Assembly: GCA_003260075.1 (NCBI GenBank)
Contig: QLIY01000174.1
Location: forward strand, 124,001 to 188,000
Source: Phallusia mammillata
Lineage: Eukaryota; Chordata; Ascidiacea; Phlebobranchia; Ascidiidae
Length of the DNA: 64,000 bases
Reading direction: 5' to 3'
Shown: piece by piece, positions 12,201 through 25,500 of the stretch
Layout: each line of letters starts with the position of its first letter
Numbering within the stretch: position 1 is the stretch's first letter
Notes under the pieces: model-generated
The model's database searches: none
What the model saw: only the letters and a program-made list of their open reading frames with translations
Told to the model about the DNA's origin: nothing
Program-made: the position numbers and the translations under genes

Positions 12201-15200
12201 TTGATATTTTAGTATTTAATTGACTTTGCACCTTTTCTGCAATGAGTAGTTGTGTGATAGACTCAGGCTTGAAATCATCATCTTCGAAAAACCATCTAAC
12301 CAACCAGTTTCTTTCGATGTGTTTGTTCGGGTACATCACATACTTCTCTACTGAGAAGTGTTTTCTCATCATTTCTGGGATCAAAAACTCCACATCCAAT
12401 GCTAACTTAATCTGTACAGAAGGTTGAATAAAAAGTACAGACATTAAATCAGTGCTCTTCAACCTTTTTGGTGTCATGGAATCCCTTATCATTACGATAG
12501 CGTTAACAACATTATAATACAAGTATAACAGTAAGAAAAATACACATTTCCGACTTGTACATACTCTGCACACTAATGTATACATGTAAATCATTCCTGT
12601 TTAAATTTTTGTAACAAACCTTGGGCAACCCTAAGAGTTGATGAAGCCGCTGTTATTGTTATACAGTATAATGGGTCTTTGGAACATGGGTTAATATGAA
12701 GGTACCAATTATTGTGTTTCTACCTACTTACTGCACCACCTACGTATTTTTTTCAAAAAAGTAGGCCCGTGTACCCACAACTGTAACATAATGATTTGTT
12801 TAAATAAACTGCAAGTGGAGGACACTAACGCTCAGGTTGGGAAACCCTGCTCTTTTGGAAATTTTCTAATACAAAAACATGTTAACAGCAAATTGTAGAG
12901 TTTTTTAGCCAACTCCCAAACCCTGATTAACAGTTGATTCATTTACTTGCATTTCCATTTTTTGGTTAGTTGCTTTATCCTGAATGCTCTTGATGTCATC
13001 AACGGCCAAGCCAACCAGTAGATTCATCATGATGATTGGCATGAGCATCAGAAATACAAGGTAGATGGTGATAGTTAACTCTGGATAGGTAACTACAGGA
13101 GAATAGGCTTCCTATGGAAAACAACACTTTTGTTACAACAACATATAGTCTTTATTCTGGACTTCCAAAGACATGAAAAAAATCATGCCTATTGCCTTCT
13201 ATCAGCTTTATAGCAACCTCATTTCAGCTGTGGAAGTAACAGCATGTACTGTAGGTGCTGAATCCAACTAATCGAAAAAATGGTTGCATAGTTGGTAGAG
13301 CGCTAGTCCTGAAAAGGATCATGTGTGGGTTTAAATCCCACTGCAGGTTAGATTTTTTTAGCCTGTGCCTTGCCTTATGGTTAATGCTTGGGAGACTGAC
13401 TTGACTCGGTATTACACCTTCAATAGGCCTGGCATGTTATGATTTATATATGAGTGTGCCATGAGTGCTGGTCTGCATGAACGCTTCAGGGCTGATCCAA
13501 GTACCTCTGTATGAAATATATGAGACAAAAAGATGCCACTTTTGATGTCTGTTGATGTTGAGATTAAAATTGCTAAAGTTATCACACAACAAAAGTTTTT
13601 TAGTCTCTGATTTGAAACTTACACATGATTCAACTGAATCTGTACAATCTTGTGGCCCATCATCAAAAAACATAGATGCATAATCAAGTTCCCCGATTGT
13701 CATCACAGTAGTTTTTACCATAGATTGCCAAGCTGTCTGAAATGTGATCTGGAAAACAAACCAAAAATAAATAACACAGCATTCAGTTGCCAAGATTGCT
13801 GGGGGGGGGGGAACTGAATCTGTACAATCTTGTGGCCCATCATCAAAAAACATGGCTGCATAATCAAGTTCCCCGATTGTCATCACAGCAGTTTTTACCA
13901 TAGATTGCCAAGCTGTCTGAAATGTGATCTGTAAAACAAACCAAAAATAAATAACACAGCATTCAGTTGCCAAGATTGCTTGCAAGCAAATATATACAGA
14001 TACTTTTTGTTTTTTGCACACACCATTAAAGTTGGGTGTATTTTTCAATTAACCTACCTGGTTTTGCAACATCATATAAAAGAATAGTCCAAATCCTGCA
14101 ATGTACAAGAAAAATGTCACCAGAAACTTTCCAAATGTGGTGACAACATTGAGAAGCATGATAACATAAATTCCAAGGGTTGGTAACTTTCTCACAAATA
14201 AAGCCAAAGTCATCCAAGAAGACAGAAGACATATTGATGCCACATTCCATTGCCAGTCCTGTTACATTAGATATACTGTTTAAAAAATGCAAAAAGTCTT
14301 GCAAGGCATGCTTACTGACATATAAACGCTCCTAAATATTGTGCTTCTGATTACAGACAGGTCTGTCAAATAACCATTTTGGATTTTTATGTTGATTTTC
14401 CTAATATTTGGCTATTTGCGAAACATATGTTACCATTTCATCTATTGGAATCCTTGTTGTGAAGTGTTAAAAAATAATTTGAATATATAACAACAACAAA
14501 AATGGTCCTTATGGCATGTTGACAATTTATTGAAGGTATATGCACAACAGAAAATTGAAGGATTGAAAAAGTATTGGCATTTCATTAAAAATGTAACCCG
14601 CCTAATGGGTATGGTAAAAAACTTTGAGCTATAGCTGTTATTGCTATCTATATTATGGAATTTAGCACTAACTTGTCAGGTGTCAACAGTTCATGATGAA
14701 ACTTTTTGCCTAATCTAACTCTTTGCTAATGTTCAAGAGGGGGGGGGGACCTAATGGGTATGGTAAAAAACTTTGAGCTATAGCTGTTATTGGTATCTAT
14801 ATTATGGAATTTAGCACTAACTTGTCAGGTGTCAACAGCTCATGATGAAACTTTTTGCCTAATCTAACTCTTTGCTAATGTTCAAGAGTAGAATTTACTC
14901 ACCTCTTTTATTCCTGTCACTGCTGTTTTATCTGACCAATCAATAATAACTATCATTGCTGAAACATATGAGACCAGTTCAAAGTAATTGTCCACAGATT
15001 GAAAGTAGCGATGTCGAGTTCTCCAAATTTGAAAACCCTGAAAATAAAATTGGCAACATTCTAAGACGTTAAAACATTTTTTAGAATAATATTTTAGAGT
15101 GCTTTCCAATTCTTTTTCACTCACATTTTAGTGGGCCACCAAAAATGCTGAAAGTCAGTGTTAAAAACAAGATAAATGTACACCATTTTAATGAGATTTA

Positions 15201-18200
15201 CTAGTGGTTTCCAACTTTTTATGACAAATTTCACTGATCAATTTTCATTTTTTCCTAATACACCATGAAGTAGAACCAATAACTCATTTAAGATTTGAAT
15301 CTTATACGAACTTCACTATCCTCCACAGAAAATTATATTGTTAAAATTCTCCCCCTTAAGATTGGAATCCACTAAAATAAACATCAAAAATTTGTTTCTC
15401 TTTTAACATACATCTCCAGTTACACTGCAATACATCTAGAACGGTTTTACAGTACACCAGTTGTGAATCACTGTTCTAACATATTCTACTTGCCTCCTTA
15501 ATAAGATTAATACATGCTAGCACTCCGATGCTGACAGCAAGAAAAGTCATAAAACCATTGTTAAGATTCCCGTGTTGGCAACATTCACATCCATATGTTT
15601 CCCACATGGGATTGGCTCCTTTATTCATTACAAAGCAAGCATTTTTACCGCTTCCCTCAATCTGAACAGATAATGGTAAAAACATGACAATAATATTCTG
15701 CAATGTAAAAATTCTGAACTTGACTGTTTAAAAGATATACAAATATGTTTTGTGTTTGTACCAGATTGTGTTACTGCACATATATATCCATCACTTACAA
15801 TAAAAGATACTAGCAAAAACTGTGGCAGAACTAAAAACATTTAAGTAAAAGAAAAATTGTGCAACAGATACATCGCATACATAAGAAACCTCGGTTAATT
15901 AATTCAGATCCTGCCTAAAAAACAAAACTTGAGATACAAATTATTTGTAATGTGGTAAGACTTGAACCAATTGACACCGGTTAATCTGGGTCTTTGTATA
16001 ATCTGTACAATTTTTTAGGTCCAACAGGGTCCTGATTAACTTTACAGTGAAATTAACTTACACACTTCTTATAGCAGTTGTTCTCAACCTTTTTGCCTTT
16101 GCGGACCCCTTTTGGTACCATCAAGCTAATCGCAGACCCCTTTGAAGGTTTTGGTATTTTCTGTCCTTTTTTATTAACAAGCAACCCAAAAAAGGTATGA
16201 AAATACCAACCACGTTTGGTCCAGGACCGAAATTTCAATCACATTGACTGGGCTGTGACATCAGAACTCAATGATAAAGAGCCATTACATTGTGATGTGA
16301 CGTGACGTTGTTTGTCACCAACAATTTACGCCTGTTGCATCACAATGGGGGTTAAAATGTCACAATGCATTTTGGTTTATCACCTATGAAAACTGTTTTT
16401 CAACAAGTTTCATGCTATTTTAAAACGCTGAAACATATTTTTAAAAAGCACTTTATCAATGTCCATGTCCGCAAAATTAGAAAGTTGTTGCGGGCCCCCT
16501 GAAAACGCTTTGCGGACCCCCGGTTGAGAACCACTGTCTTATAGTTTCTTACCTTCACAGAGTAGGGTGGTGGAATAGCAAGCAGATAGAAAGTCAATGT
16601 GAAAAGAAAACATGCATACAACATTAGCAATGCATAATAAACTGCACGTCCATATTTTCTCCATTTAAACTGGAGTAAGATTTTGACCAGCGGATGGCAC
16701 AAAAGCTCAGTGCTGCCATACTTGATCTAAAACATATTTTGTTGGGCAGGAACTTGGCCAAACGGTCTGGCGCGCCTGACCCATATACAGACATAAAAAA
16801 AACCTGATCGGGATTCGTCCCCGGGAGAGTCCTGGGTTCGACGTAAAATATAAAGTAGGGCCTAACTATGCATACCACCAAGAAGACCTATTGTCCAGCG
16901 CGCCTGACCCATATACAGAATAAAAAAAAACTGATCGGGATTCGTCCCCGGGAGTGTCCTGGGTTCGAACCCCGTGAAAAAACAAACAACAACATATTTT
17001 GTTGAATGTCTCAATTGCTAAGTTTCAAGTTATTTTCAATTAGTGTTTTTGTGATAGTTAGTTAATGTGAAGGGGTACATGTATGTTTTAGAGTTATTGA
17101 TACACCAACAGAACTGCTTGTGCATACATTGTTTGTTGCTGAAAATGCAGAAAATATTGATAGTTCTAGTTAGGAGCATGTTCATTGTGCTGTACCTTGT
17201 GAAGAACATGTAATTATTTTAACATATAACAGAAAATGGGATTTTAGATGGCCCTGATTTTATTGCACCAAGCCATCTATATTTGGTTTGTATTCTCATG
17301 CAGATGAATTTGGAAAATTGCATCATGATTGTAAATTCAAGGCATATTGCTTATCCAGTAAAATCTCTGGGCTAATCTGATCACATATTCTGGTTATTTT
17401 ATACAACATACCATGGTAGCCAGTGGATGGTTGTGTCTCAGTACACTATGTTGGTCTGTGTACGGTTTCGAGATAGCATTGACAATACCTTCCACCTCAT
17501 AGCATGGAGCTTGACCATGTTCTGTAGCACTTTCCCCACCTGCTTGTAAAACTTTCCATGCATTGATGGAATATGCGTCATCCAGAAATTCAAAGTCAAA
17601 TCGAATCTGCAAAAAAGTGCAACCCCAAGTAAGGATTTTTATTACAGTAATCACAACCTAATGTGAGCAATAGCAAAAATTTGTTTGTGTGTTTTATTTT
17701 TATCCCCTGTGGGTAGGAAATGCCTGATTGCATATTGCCGACAGTGCGTCTGTCATTGACATGTCTGGCTTACTGCCAATATGTTGAATCATGTTCTATT
17801 TTATTTTTAGTTCTACTGTTTAATTTCACTGGGTTGGAACAATGCTGCTTAAGTTTCTTGTTCAGGGAAACACAAGTTAAGATAAAAACCCATAACCTGC
17901 ACAAGGTTGTTGCACTAACCAGTCGGCCTTCTTAGAGATTTGCTAAGTTGTTTGGTTTTACAAGAATGTGCATATAAGTTAATATTTTCTTAATTAATGA
18001 TAGGTTACAATTTAGGAACCACCATGCAACACAATAAAATTCAGTATTACCGTATATACTCGCGGATAGGTCGCAACTTTTTCCTTACATTTTTTGTTTT
18101 TTGTAAAAAAATATAGGTGCGACCAATCCGCTCGGCATAAGTGCAAATCGCCACCAAGTCGAAACAAAATTGAAAGTTTTCGGCTATTCATTTTCGACCT

Positions 18201-21200
18201 AATTTTCTGGGGTCGGCTTATTGGGCGGATATAACGTATTTTATACTAATTTTCTATGAAAAATTAAGGGTGTGCGTTATAGACGCGAATTGTTGTGGAA
18301 ATATGCTATTGCCACTGTCGTTCTATCGAATACGGATGCATGCGCTCGTGCACGCACATACCAATGCGAGACAGTTTCATGAGCGCACATGCGACCGCTC
18401 AGCGTGCATTGGATTTTCCCGCTTTGTTGAGAAAAAATTTAAACATATTTTGATTATATTAAGCCCTACAAAAAAAAACAAAATAGGTAGTTATCTATGC
18501 AAAAAAGCTAGGGAACAGGCCTTTTAAATCCCTAGATTTTCAGTGCGACTTATGTGCAAGTCAACTCTAAATCAAACTATTTTAACACAAAACTAATAGT
18601 GCGACCTATGCGGTGGCGTGACCTATCAGCAAGTATATATGGTAACCAGAATCATCTGTGTCTGTAAAATTGTTCATGAAAGTCCTAGCAATATTTAAAA
18701 ACTATCTCAATAAAGTTTAATGGTTTATATCAGAAAAAAATTGTTAAACTTAATCATGCATACATTATATTCCTTGTCACCCGGTCTTAGATCCGGACTG
18801 ACTGTTGTGCATCTTGAGAAAAGCAACCTGGCCATATCAGGCATTGTTTTTATCATCTCTCGCAACGGTGTGGTGATGTATTCATTTTCGGACGATTGTT
18901 GTGTAGCACGCATTGCCCCTTTCCACTTGGAACTTTCAATAATTGCTCGAACACAGGACTAAACATTTAAAAAGTTTCAGTTGGTTTAAATAAAGTTGTT
19001 ACAGTGGTCCAGTTTTTCTTAAGTCTTATTTAGGTATAATTAATTTTGCGTTCAAAAAACTATTGGCAGACTCTAAAAATATTTACAGGCAAACCTGCTT
19101 AATTGCATAATCAGTTCAATTGCATAGGAATTGTAAGTCGCAAATGTCGAAATAATTGTCCAGTAAACACCTACCCTTGAAAATCGTAAAAAAGCTTAGC
19201 AAATTGGTTATGCAGTTATCTGGATTTGTTTGTAATATTAGGGAACAATATATATGGATTCTGGTCTGTTATGTGGTAGTCAGGGCTCTGGATTAAAAGA
19301 CCCTGCTTTAGTCTTACTTTGTGTCCATGTTTAATTGCAAGATCAAGTGGGTTATTTCCTTGTTGATCCAGTGTTGAAACGGAGGCATTGTGTTTCAGCA
19401 ACAAGTGCACCATGTTAACGCTGCCGTGAATACAGGCGACATGTAATGGCATGTACTGTCATAAAATGTATTCTTTAGTTCATAGTGGAAAAGTACAGCA
19501 CATATAGAGACATACATTGCATTGTTCCGAAAAATCCATTGATGCCCCCGCTTCTATCAGGACACTAGCACAGTTTGTAAAATCTTTGATGGCACAGAAA
19601 GATAATGCTGAATAATTTTTGCTGTTTCTAAAAAGTACAAGAGTACCTTTTATAGTTTCAAATTCTTGAATGTTTGTTACCAATGTAGTTTTACTTTTGA
19701 TCTACATTGGTTTTATTGTCCAGCAAATACTCCACCACATCTTTCTGACCATACATTGCCGCCACCAGCAAGGGGGTGTTACCATGGCGACATTTGGCCA
19801 AAATTTGACTTCGATTTTCCTTCAATAACAGCTTGATCACCTAAAACAGTACCACATTGTTTTTTATACGATTTGGTTGATTCTGAATACTAGCAATTGT
19901 AATGTTAAGCTCCTTGCGATTTACTCCAAAACATTGAACTGGAGTTGAAATGAGTTATTTCGCTTGGTCAAAGAGAACATAGCAACACAGCACTGAACTA
20001 TCACCAAGTCGGAATTAGCTGTGCAATATTAAAATATTTGGATTGCAAAATAGTGGACAGCACAATTGGTGGATCATGATTAAATGCGCTCCAGCTACAC
20101 ATACACATATGGTAGGAGCTCACTAGAAAGTTTTGTGTACAGTGGTTATAACACAACTGGAATAATTATCTGGAATATTTTCTCAACCAAAACTTAGTAC
20201 AGTTTGAGAATTACTCTGAAATGTTTCGGATATACTAGAACCACTTATCTACCCTTATGTGTCCAGCAGCGGCTACCAAGTGTATAGCTGCATTTTCTTT
20301 GTTATCTTTCAACATTATGTCGCATTTTCCACTCAGTAACTCCACAACTTTGTGGTGTCCTTTTGCAGCCGCCAGATGCAATGCAGTTTTTTGTTGATGG
20401 TTTCTCTTGTTGATTTGTTGTATACAAGTTTCGTCATTCAATAAAATCTGTAAGTTAAACTCTTAAACTTAAAAAATAGAATCAAGCAAGATACCCCCTG
20501 TAATAGATTTTAATGAAGAAATTGATCAAATCATAATGGATTTGGTAAAGGTAACAACAGTTTTGTGTTCGGTACCAACCACATTCTGTGTTGGGCAACA
20601 AAAATGAAAAGTTGTTTTATTGAATAATCATTGCAGCTGCCTTGTTGAAGCATATGTTCTCTGTTTACATGTTAAATGTAGTTTAGATGTCTCTTTAAGT
20701 CTATATCTACTGCATAGTGTTCCCAACAAACCATTGTTCGTAACTGAGGAATCAATGTATATATAAAAAAGAAATTTGAGATTTAGTAAAGTGTCCCTTT
20801 GCAAAAATAAATTAGGTAAAGAATCGGAAAGAAGTTAACACCATAGAGCAGTGGTTCCCAACCTTTTTTGTTACATTCCTCCCTTCGCCCATTTTCGAAC
20901 TATTCATTCCTCCCCATAAGAAGAAAAACAAATATAACATAAAAATTATAGCAATTTGAAATATACCTTATAATTAGGGATGTCCATTCAGTATCCTTTA
21001 CCAAATGTGAACGGGGTCCAAATTATAATGGAGATAATAATGTATATACAAAAATATTCTGTATAACATTTCCAATGTAATTTTTTTGCAGTTTTTATGA
21101 AATTCCTCCCCTGAACTCATAAAATTCCTCCCTAGGGAGGAATTCCTCCCCGGTTGGGAACCACTACCATAGAGGTTTGCAGACTTTGTTCAAATGAAAA

Positions 21201-22469
21201 AAGTTGAAACAAAACATCTTCTTATTTTTTACCTTGACAACTTCAACTCTGTTATGCATACATGCCCAGTGCAGACATGTCATCCCATCTTTGTCTTTGA
21301 CAAAAACATCTTTTTCTTGCAACAAAGTTTTGACAGTTCGGATGTTTCCATTTTTGCAAGCCAACAACAAAGCAGTCATTCCCCCACGATCTTTAGCATT
21401 CACTTCTGCTCCACTAAAAAGGTTTGTATTTGAGCCAAGGCGGTGCTCTTATTTTCTACTGAAAGTTTAGCAAACACCTGTATGACTGTTTTTAACTAAT
21501 TTTGACCTTCTAAGGCAGTAAGTTCTTAACCCAGACTTACAAGCATGCGATACATTAACAAACTATTTTTTTATCGTGGCACACAGTTTAAGCAATTACT
21601 GATCTACAGGCTTAAATGAGTCTATGAGACTTTAACTATCTCTCAACTTACAAAAATATTCTTTATATAACTCTATAGTGTTCTTATTGTCAAACACTTT
21701 CACCAAGACTTTGAATGGCTAACTGGGGTAAAGAATTGTCTGAAATGTATGATGGACATGTCAAGCTTTCAAAATCCTAAATTTTAATTTTACGACCAAG
21801 TTTAGGATTTTTTCTGGGTGATTAACTTTTTTTCCTGAACCCATGGTCAGTAAACCAATACATATATATGTTTTGAAATTACCTTTTTATCAGGAAGTCA
21901 ACCACTTCAACTTGGCCACAAAAAGCTGCTTTATGAAGTGGAGTTCTTCCTGTTTTGTTTGTATCATTTATATTGTCCACAACATCCAACAAACACTTTA
22001 CTACTTCCAGGTTTCCCATTGATGCTGCAAAGTGCAATGCTGTGTTGCCTTTTAAGGTTGTTATCCTTGCAATAGATTCATCTCCTTAAAAATAATAGCA
22101 ATGAAAAACTGTGTTTGGTATCTGGATTTTGCTAACAACAGTGTTAGTTGCCATTAAATATTGTTTCTTAAACATGATAATTATATGTGTCTGTGAAAGA
22201 AAGACTTTTTCTTAAAGTGTGTTTTGAAGACACATTGCTTTCGCTATTTTTCGGCGGATTCTCCACTGAGCCTGCGTAGCTCAGTTGGTAGAGCATGAGT
22301 CCCGGAAAGACTCCTGTCATGGGTTCAAATCCCACCGCAGGCTAGATTTTTGTAGCCTATGCCTTGCCATATGGTGGTGAATACTTTGTGACCGGCTGAT
22401 TCGGTATGACGCCTTTAATGGTCCTGGCATACTGTGATTTATATATGAGTGTGCCGTGATCGCTGGTCT

Positions 22470-22555
<86 letters not shown>

Positions 22556-25500
22556 GGCGACCCCCTACTACAAAGCTGACATGTGCAGTATAAGGGGCAG
22601 GCCACGGTGCTTGTGATTTGACTTCCGGCGGATTCTCCACTGAGCCTGCATAGCTCAGTTGGTAGAGCACGAGTCCCAGAAAGACTCCTGTTGTGGGTTC
22701 GAATCCCACCACAGGCTAGATTTTTCTAGCCTACGCCAGGTGATTTGGTATGACGCCTTTAATGGGCCTGGCGTACTGTGATTTTTTTTACTGAGAATGT
22801 TTAAAATCAGGCATTGTGTAGCCATGTCTGTAGAAGGTTTCAGTAAGGCAGCAAGCACTATTTTTTAACACCTCTCATTTTCATCAACATCATGAGCAGT
22901 TACACTCCCTAAATTAGACCTAAGGCTCAGGATGGTTGCAAATTAGATTCCTAGAACATTTTTCAACCAGGGGTAAATTCGCCATGGCCTTGGTAAAATT
23001 GTAAGTGAGAAAGCTGTTGAAAGTATGCACTGTTTAGACCTATTAGGTCTGAAGGATAACTACCCTTTTGAAGTTATCCTTAGTCTTACCTAAATCCAGA
23101 AGCAATTTAGTAACTTTTGTATGATTTTTCTCAGTAGCAGTGATGAGTGGTGTATGTAGTTGTTTGTCTGCAGTCGACAGCATTGACTTTAGCTTAAACT
23201 TGTTTGTCCCAAAACTTTGTGTCAGTGCCTTGACCATTTGTAGGTTTCCTGTAGTTGAAAAAGCAAACAAGGTTTCACCAGACCAGTTGTTTTCTGAGCC
23301 TTTTAAGTGGTTTTGCACTTCATACTGTTTCAACACTGTACATCTAATCTTTAAAAAATTACTCAACTTTGCAGGATAGGGAAATGCATGTTCAACATTA
23401 AAGAGCCGCAATCATAGGCTCAAAGAGCCGCAGTTTGGCCACCCCTGTTATATACCATGAAACTTTGTCAAAAAGTTCAATATTTTTTCACTATTTTTTT
23501 TCTTTTTGCTCTTTAAACCAGCATGACCACCATAAGCAGTAAGAGTTTTAGGATTGGTAGGAGTCAAACCCAGACTTTACACCGTTCAACTTTCTAACCG
23601 GGATGTTGGGGTATTTTACCTTCTGATGCTGCATAATGAAGTGGAGTCCATCCGTAGATATCAGTGATTGTGACATCAGCACCAGATTCGATCAAGACCA
23701 GGGCGGTTGCCATGGAATTGTGAACTGCACAAACATGTAATGCTGTGATGCCTTGTTGGTTTTGGGCATTGAGCAGTTTGCGGTTATTGTTTGCAACCAT
23801 TGGCCCAAAACCCTGTGGAGAGAAATATTTTTTTCTTTGTGGGCAATTTTTTTGTTTGTTCACAATATTGTGGATTTTGGCATCAAAATGGGAAAATGTT
23901 TGTGCAACTATATGTTCTTACTTTAAGAAAATGAATAGCAAAATTCTTACTTAAGATTTACGGAAGTCACTTTAAGTACAGTAATGTTTCAATGAACATC
24001 TAATCAAGCATATTGCCTAAACAAGGCATTTAGAAAAAAAAACTTTCTAGACATTTCTGCATTCAAACAGATAGAAGCCTGACAAAACCTTCTACTACAT
24101 GGGCAAAGATAGAAAAAATAAAAACTAGTTTTTCATATACATCACCTGACAGAAAGGTGATTTCCATCTTAAAACTGCTGTGTCTGGTTGAAACATCAGA
24201 AGTTTAACAGCTGCATCAATATTATTCTTCTGTGCTGCCCAGTGCAGAGGTGTTAAACCCTGGTGGCATTTGTTCTGAAAAATATTCATCTCACTTTGTA
24301 CGTTTGTTAGCTTCATATTTAATCTCGCTCGACAGGCAATGCCTGAATGCATTATGCTAACAATGAGTCCGCTTTTGTGCTGCCTGTTTTTTTGCAAGTC
24401 TGTTAAATCATTTTTTAATTGATTTTCGCTATGTAAACAGATGGTGACTTTAATTTAGTTTAACCCACCCGGAATGTAATAATATAAGAGTGTGAAAATT
24501 CTGTGAAAGGTGTGTATATAATATTGGATTTTATTCTCTGCTATGTTGCACAAGAACTTTAAAAGGCCAGTTCTTGTTGCCTCTTGCAGTCCAACCTTAT
24601 GCTGTAATCTCAAACAAAATGTATTTAAACATTTTCTCTTCTCACCACTTACTCAAATAAATGAGACAACATTCTTGATGACTTACATCTTCTATAGCTT
24701 TTTGATTCCATTCCAGTAACTTGCTAAGGCATGTTTCCTGCTTGTTGCAGTTTGTAAGCCAATTCTCCAAATCTGTTTTGTCTTTCAGTTTCTGATTTAT
24801 TACATACATACATGTTGGGATAACTTACAATACATCAATATGCCCCGGTGGTACAAAAGTGCTTGACTACAAAATTACAAAAATAATGGAAAACTAATTT
24901 TGTATTTTTGTTATGTCCAGTATTTTTCAACATTAACCGTTTGTTTTATATATGCAAGTGACTAATTTTGGGATAATAATTTGTTTCAAGAATTATAGTT
25001 AATAGCAACTCAAGTAACCAAACTGGTTAAATACATAGTGGTTCTTCATATAATCTGTTTAATTGCATTAAGATTGCAGGTCCAAATTATGAAAACTTTG
25101 GAAAAGCCTTGTTACACTTTTATTGAAACTTAACTGACCAAAATGTCTTCTTTCGAAATACATGAGGAATGCCTTGCAGCCAAATGTAACGGTGTAGCAC
25201 CTTCATGATTATGTGCGTGAATATCAAGCTGTGAAGTGTGTATGATTTCCATGTCAAGCGCAATTTGTTCCATAGGACCTGCAATTTAATCAGAAAGACA
25301 TTGAATTGATTTAAACTTGTTTGAATGTAAAACAACAAGCATCACAATATTTCGTTAGACACAACCTTTATTAAACAAAGGAATCTGGTTAATTACATAC
25401 CACTTAACTGCATATTATGTTTAGTTATGTTGGGTACTGTGAATTCTAAGCCAAAAATTATTTTTAGAAAAAGTTTGGATAAATCCTAAGTAAAGCTCTT

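Noticed and set aside
13812..13928. A mutually exclusive alternative pore exon of trpa1
   Set aside because: Its donor is missing, the flanking intron is duplicated as well and the join is a poly-G run; kept only as a finding to test.
22269..22345. A working tRNA gene
   Set aside because: The cloverleaf is good but it is the head of a dispersed SINE with several copies, with a non-tRNA body attached and a C at the position 5' of the anticodon where tRNAs have T.
22317..22712. Poly-proline and poly-glycine open frames (also at 73-363, 29106-29312, 61232-61474)
   Set aside because: They are translations of poly-G runs through SINEs or intergenic DNA; no family signal outside the homopolymer.
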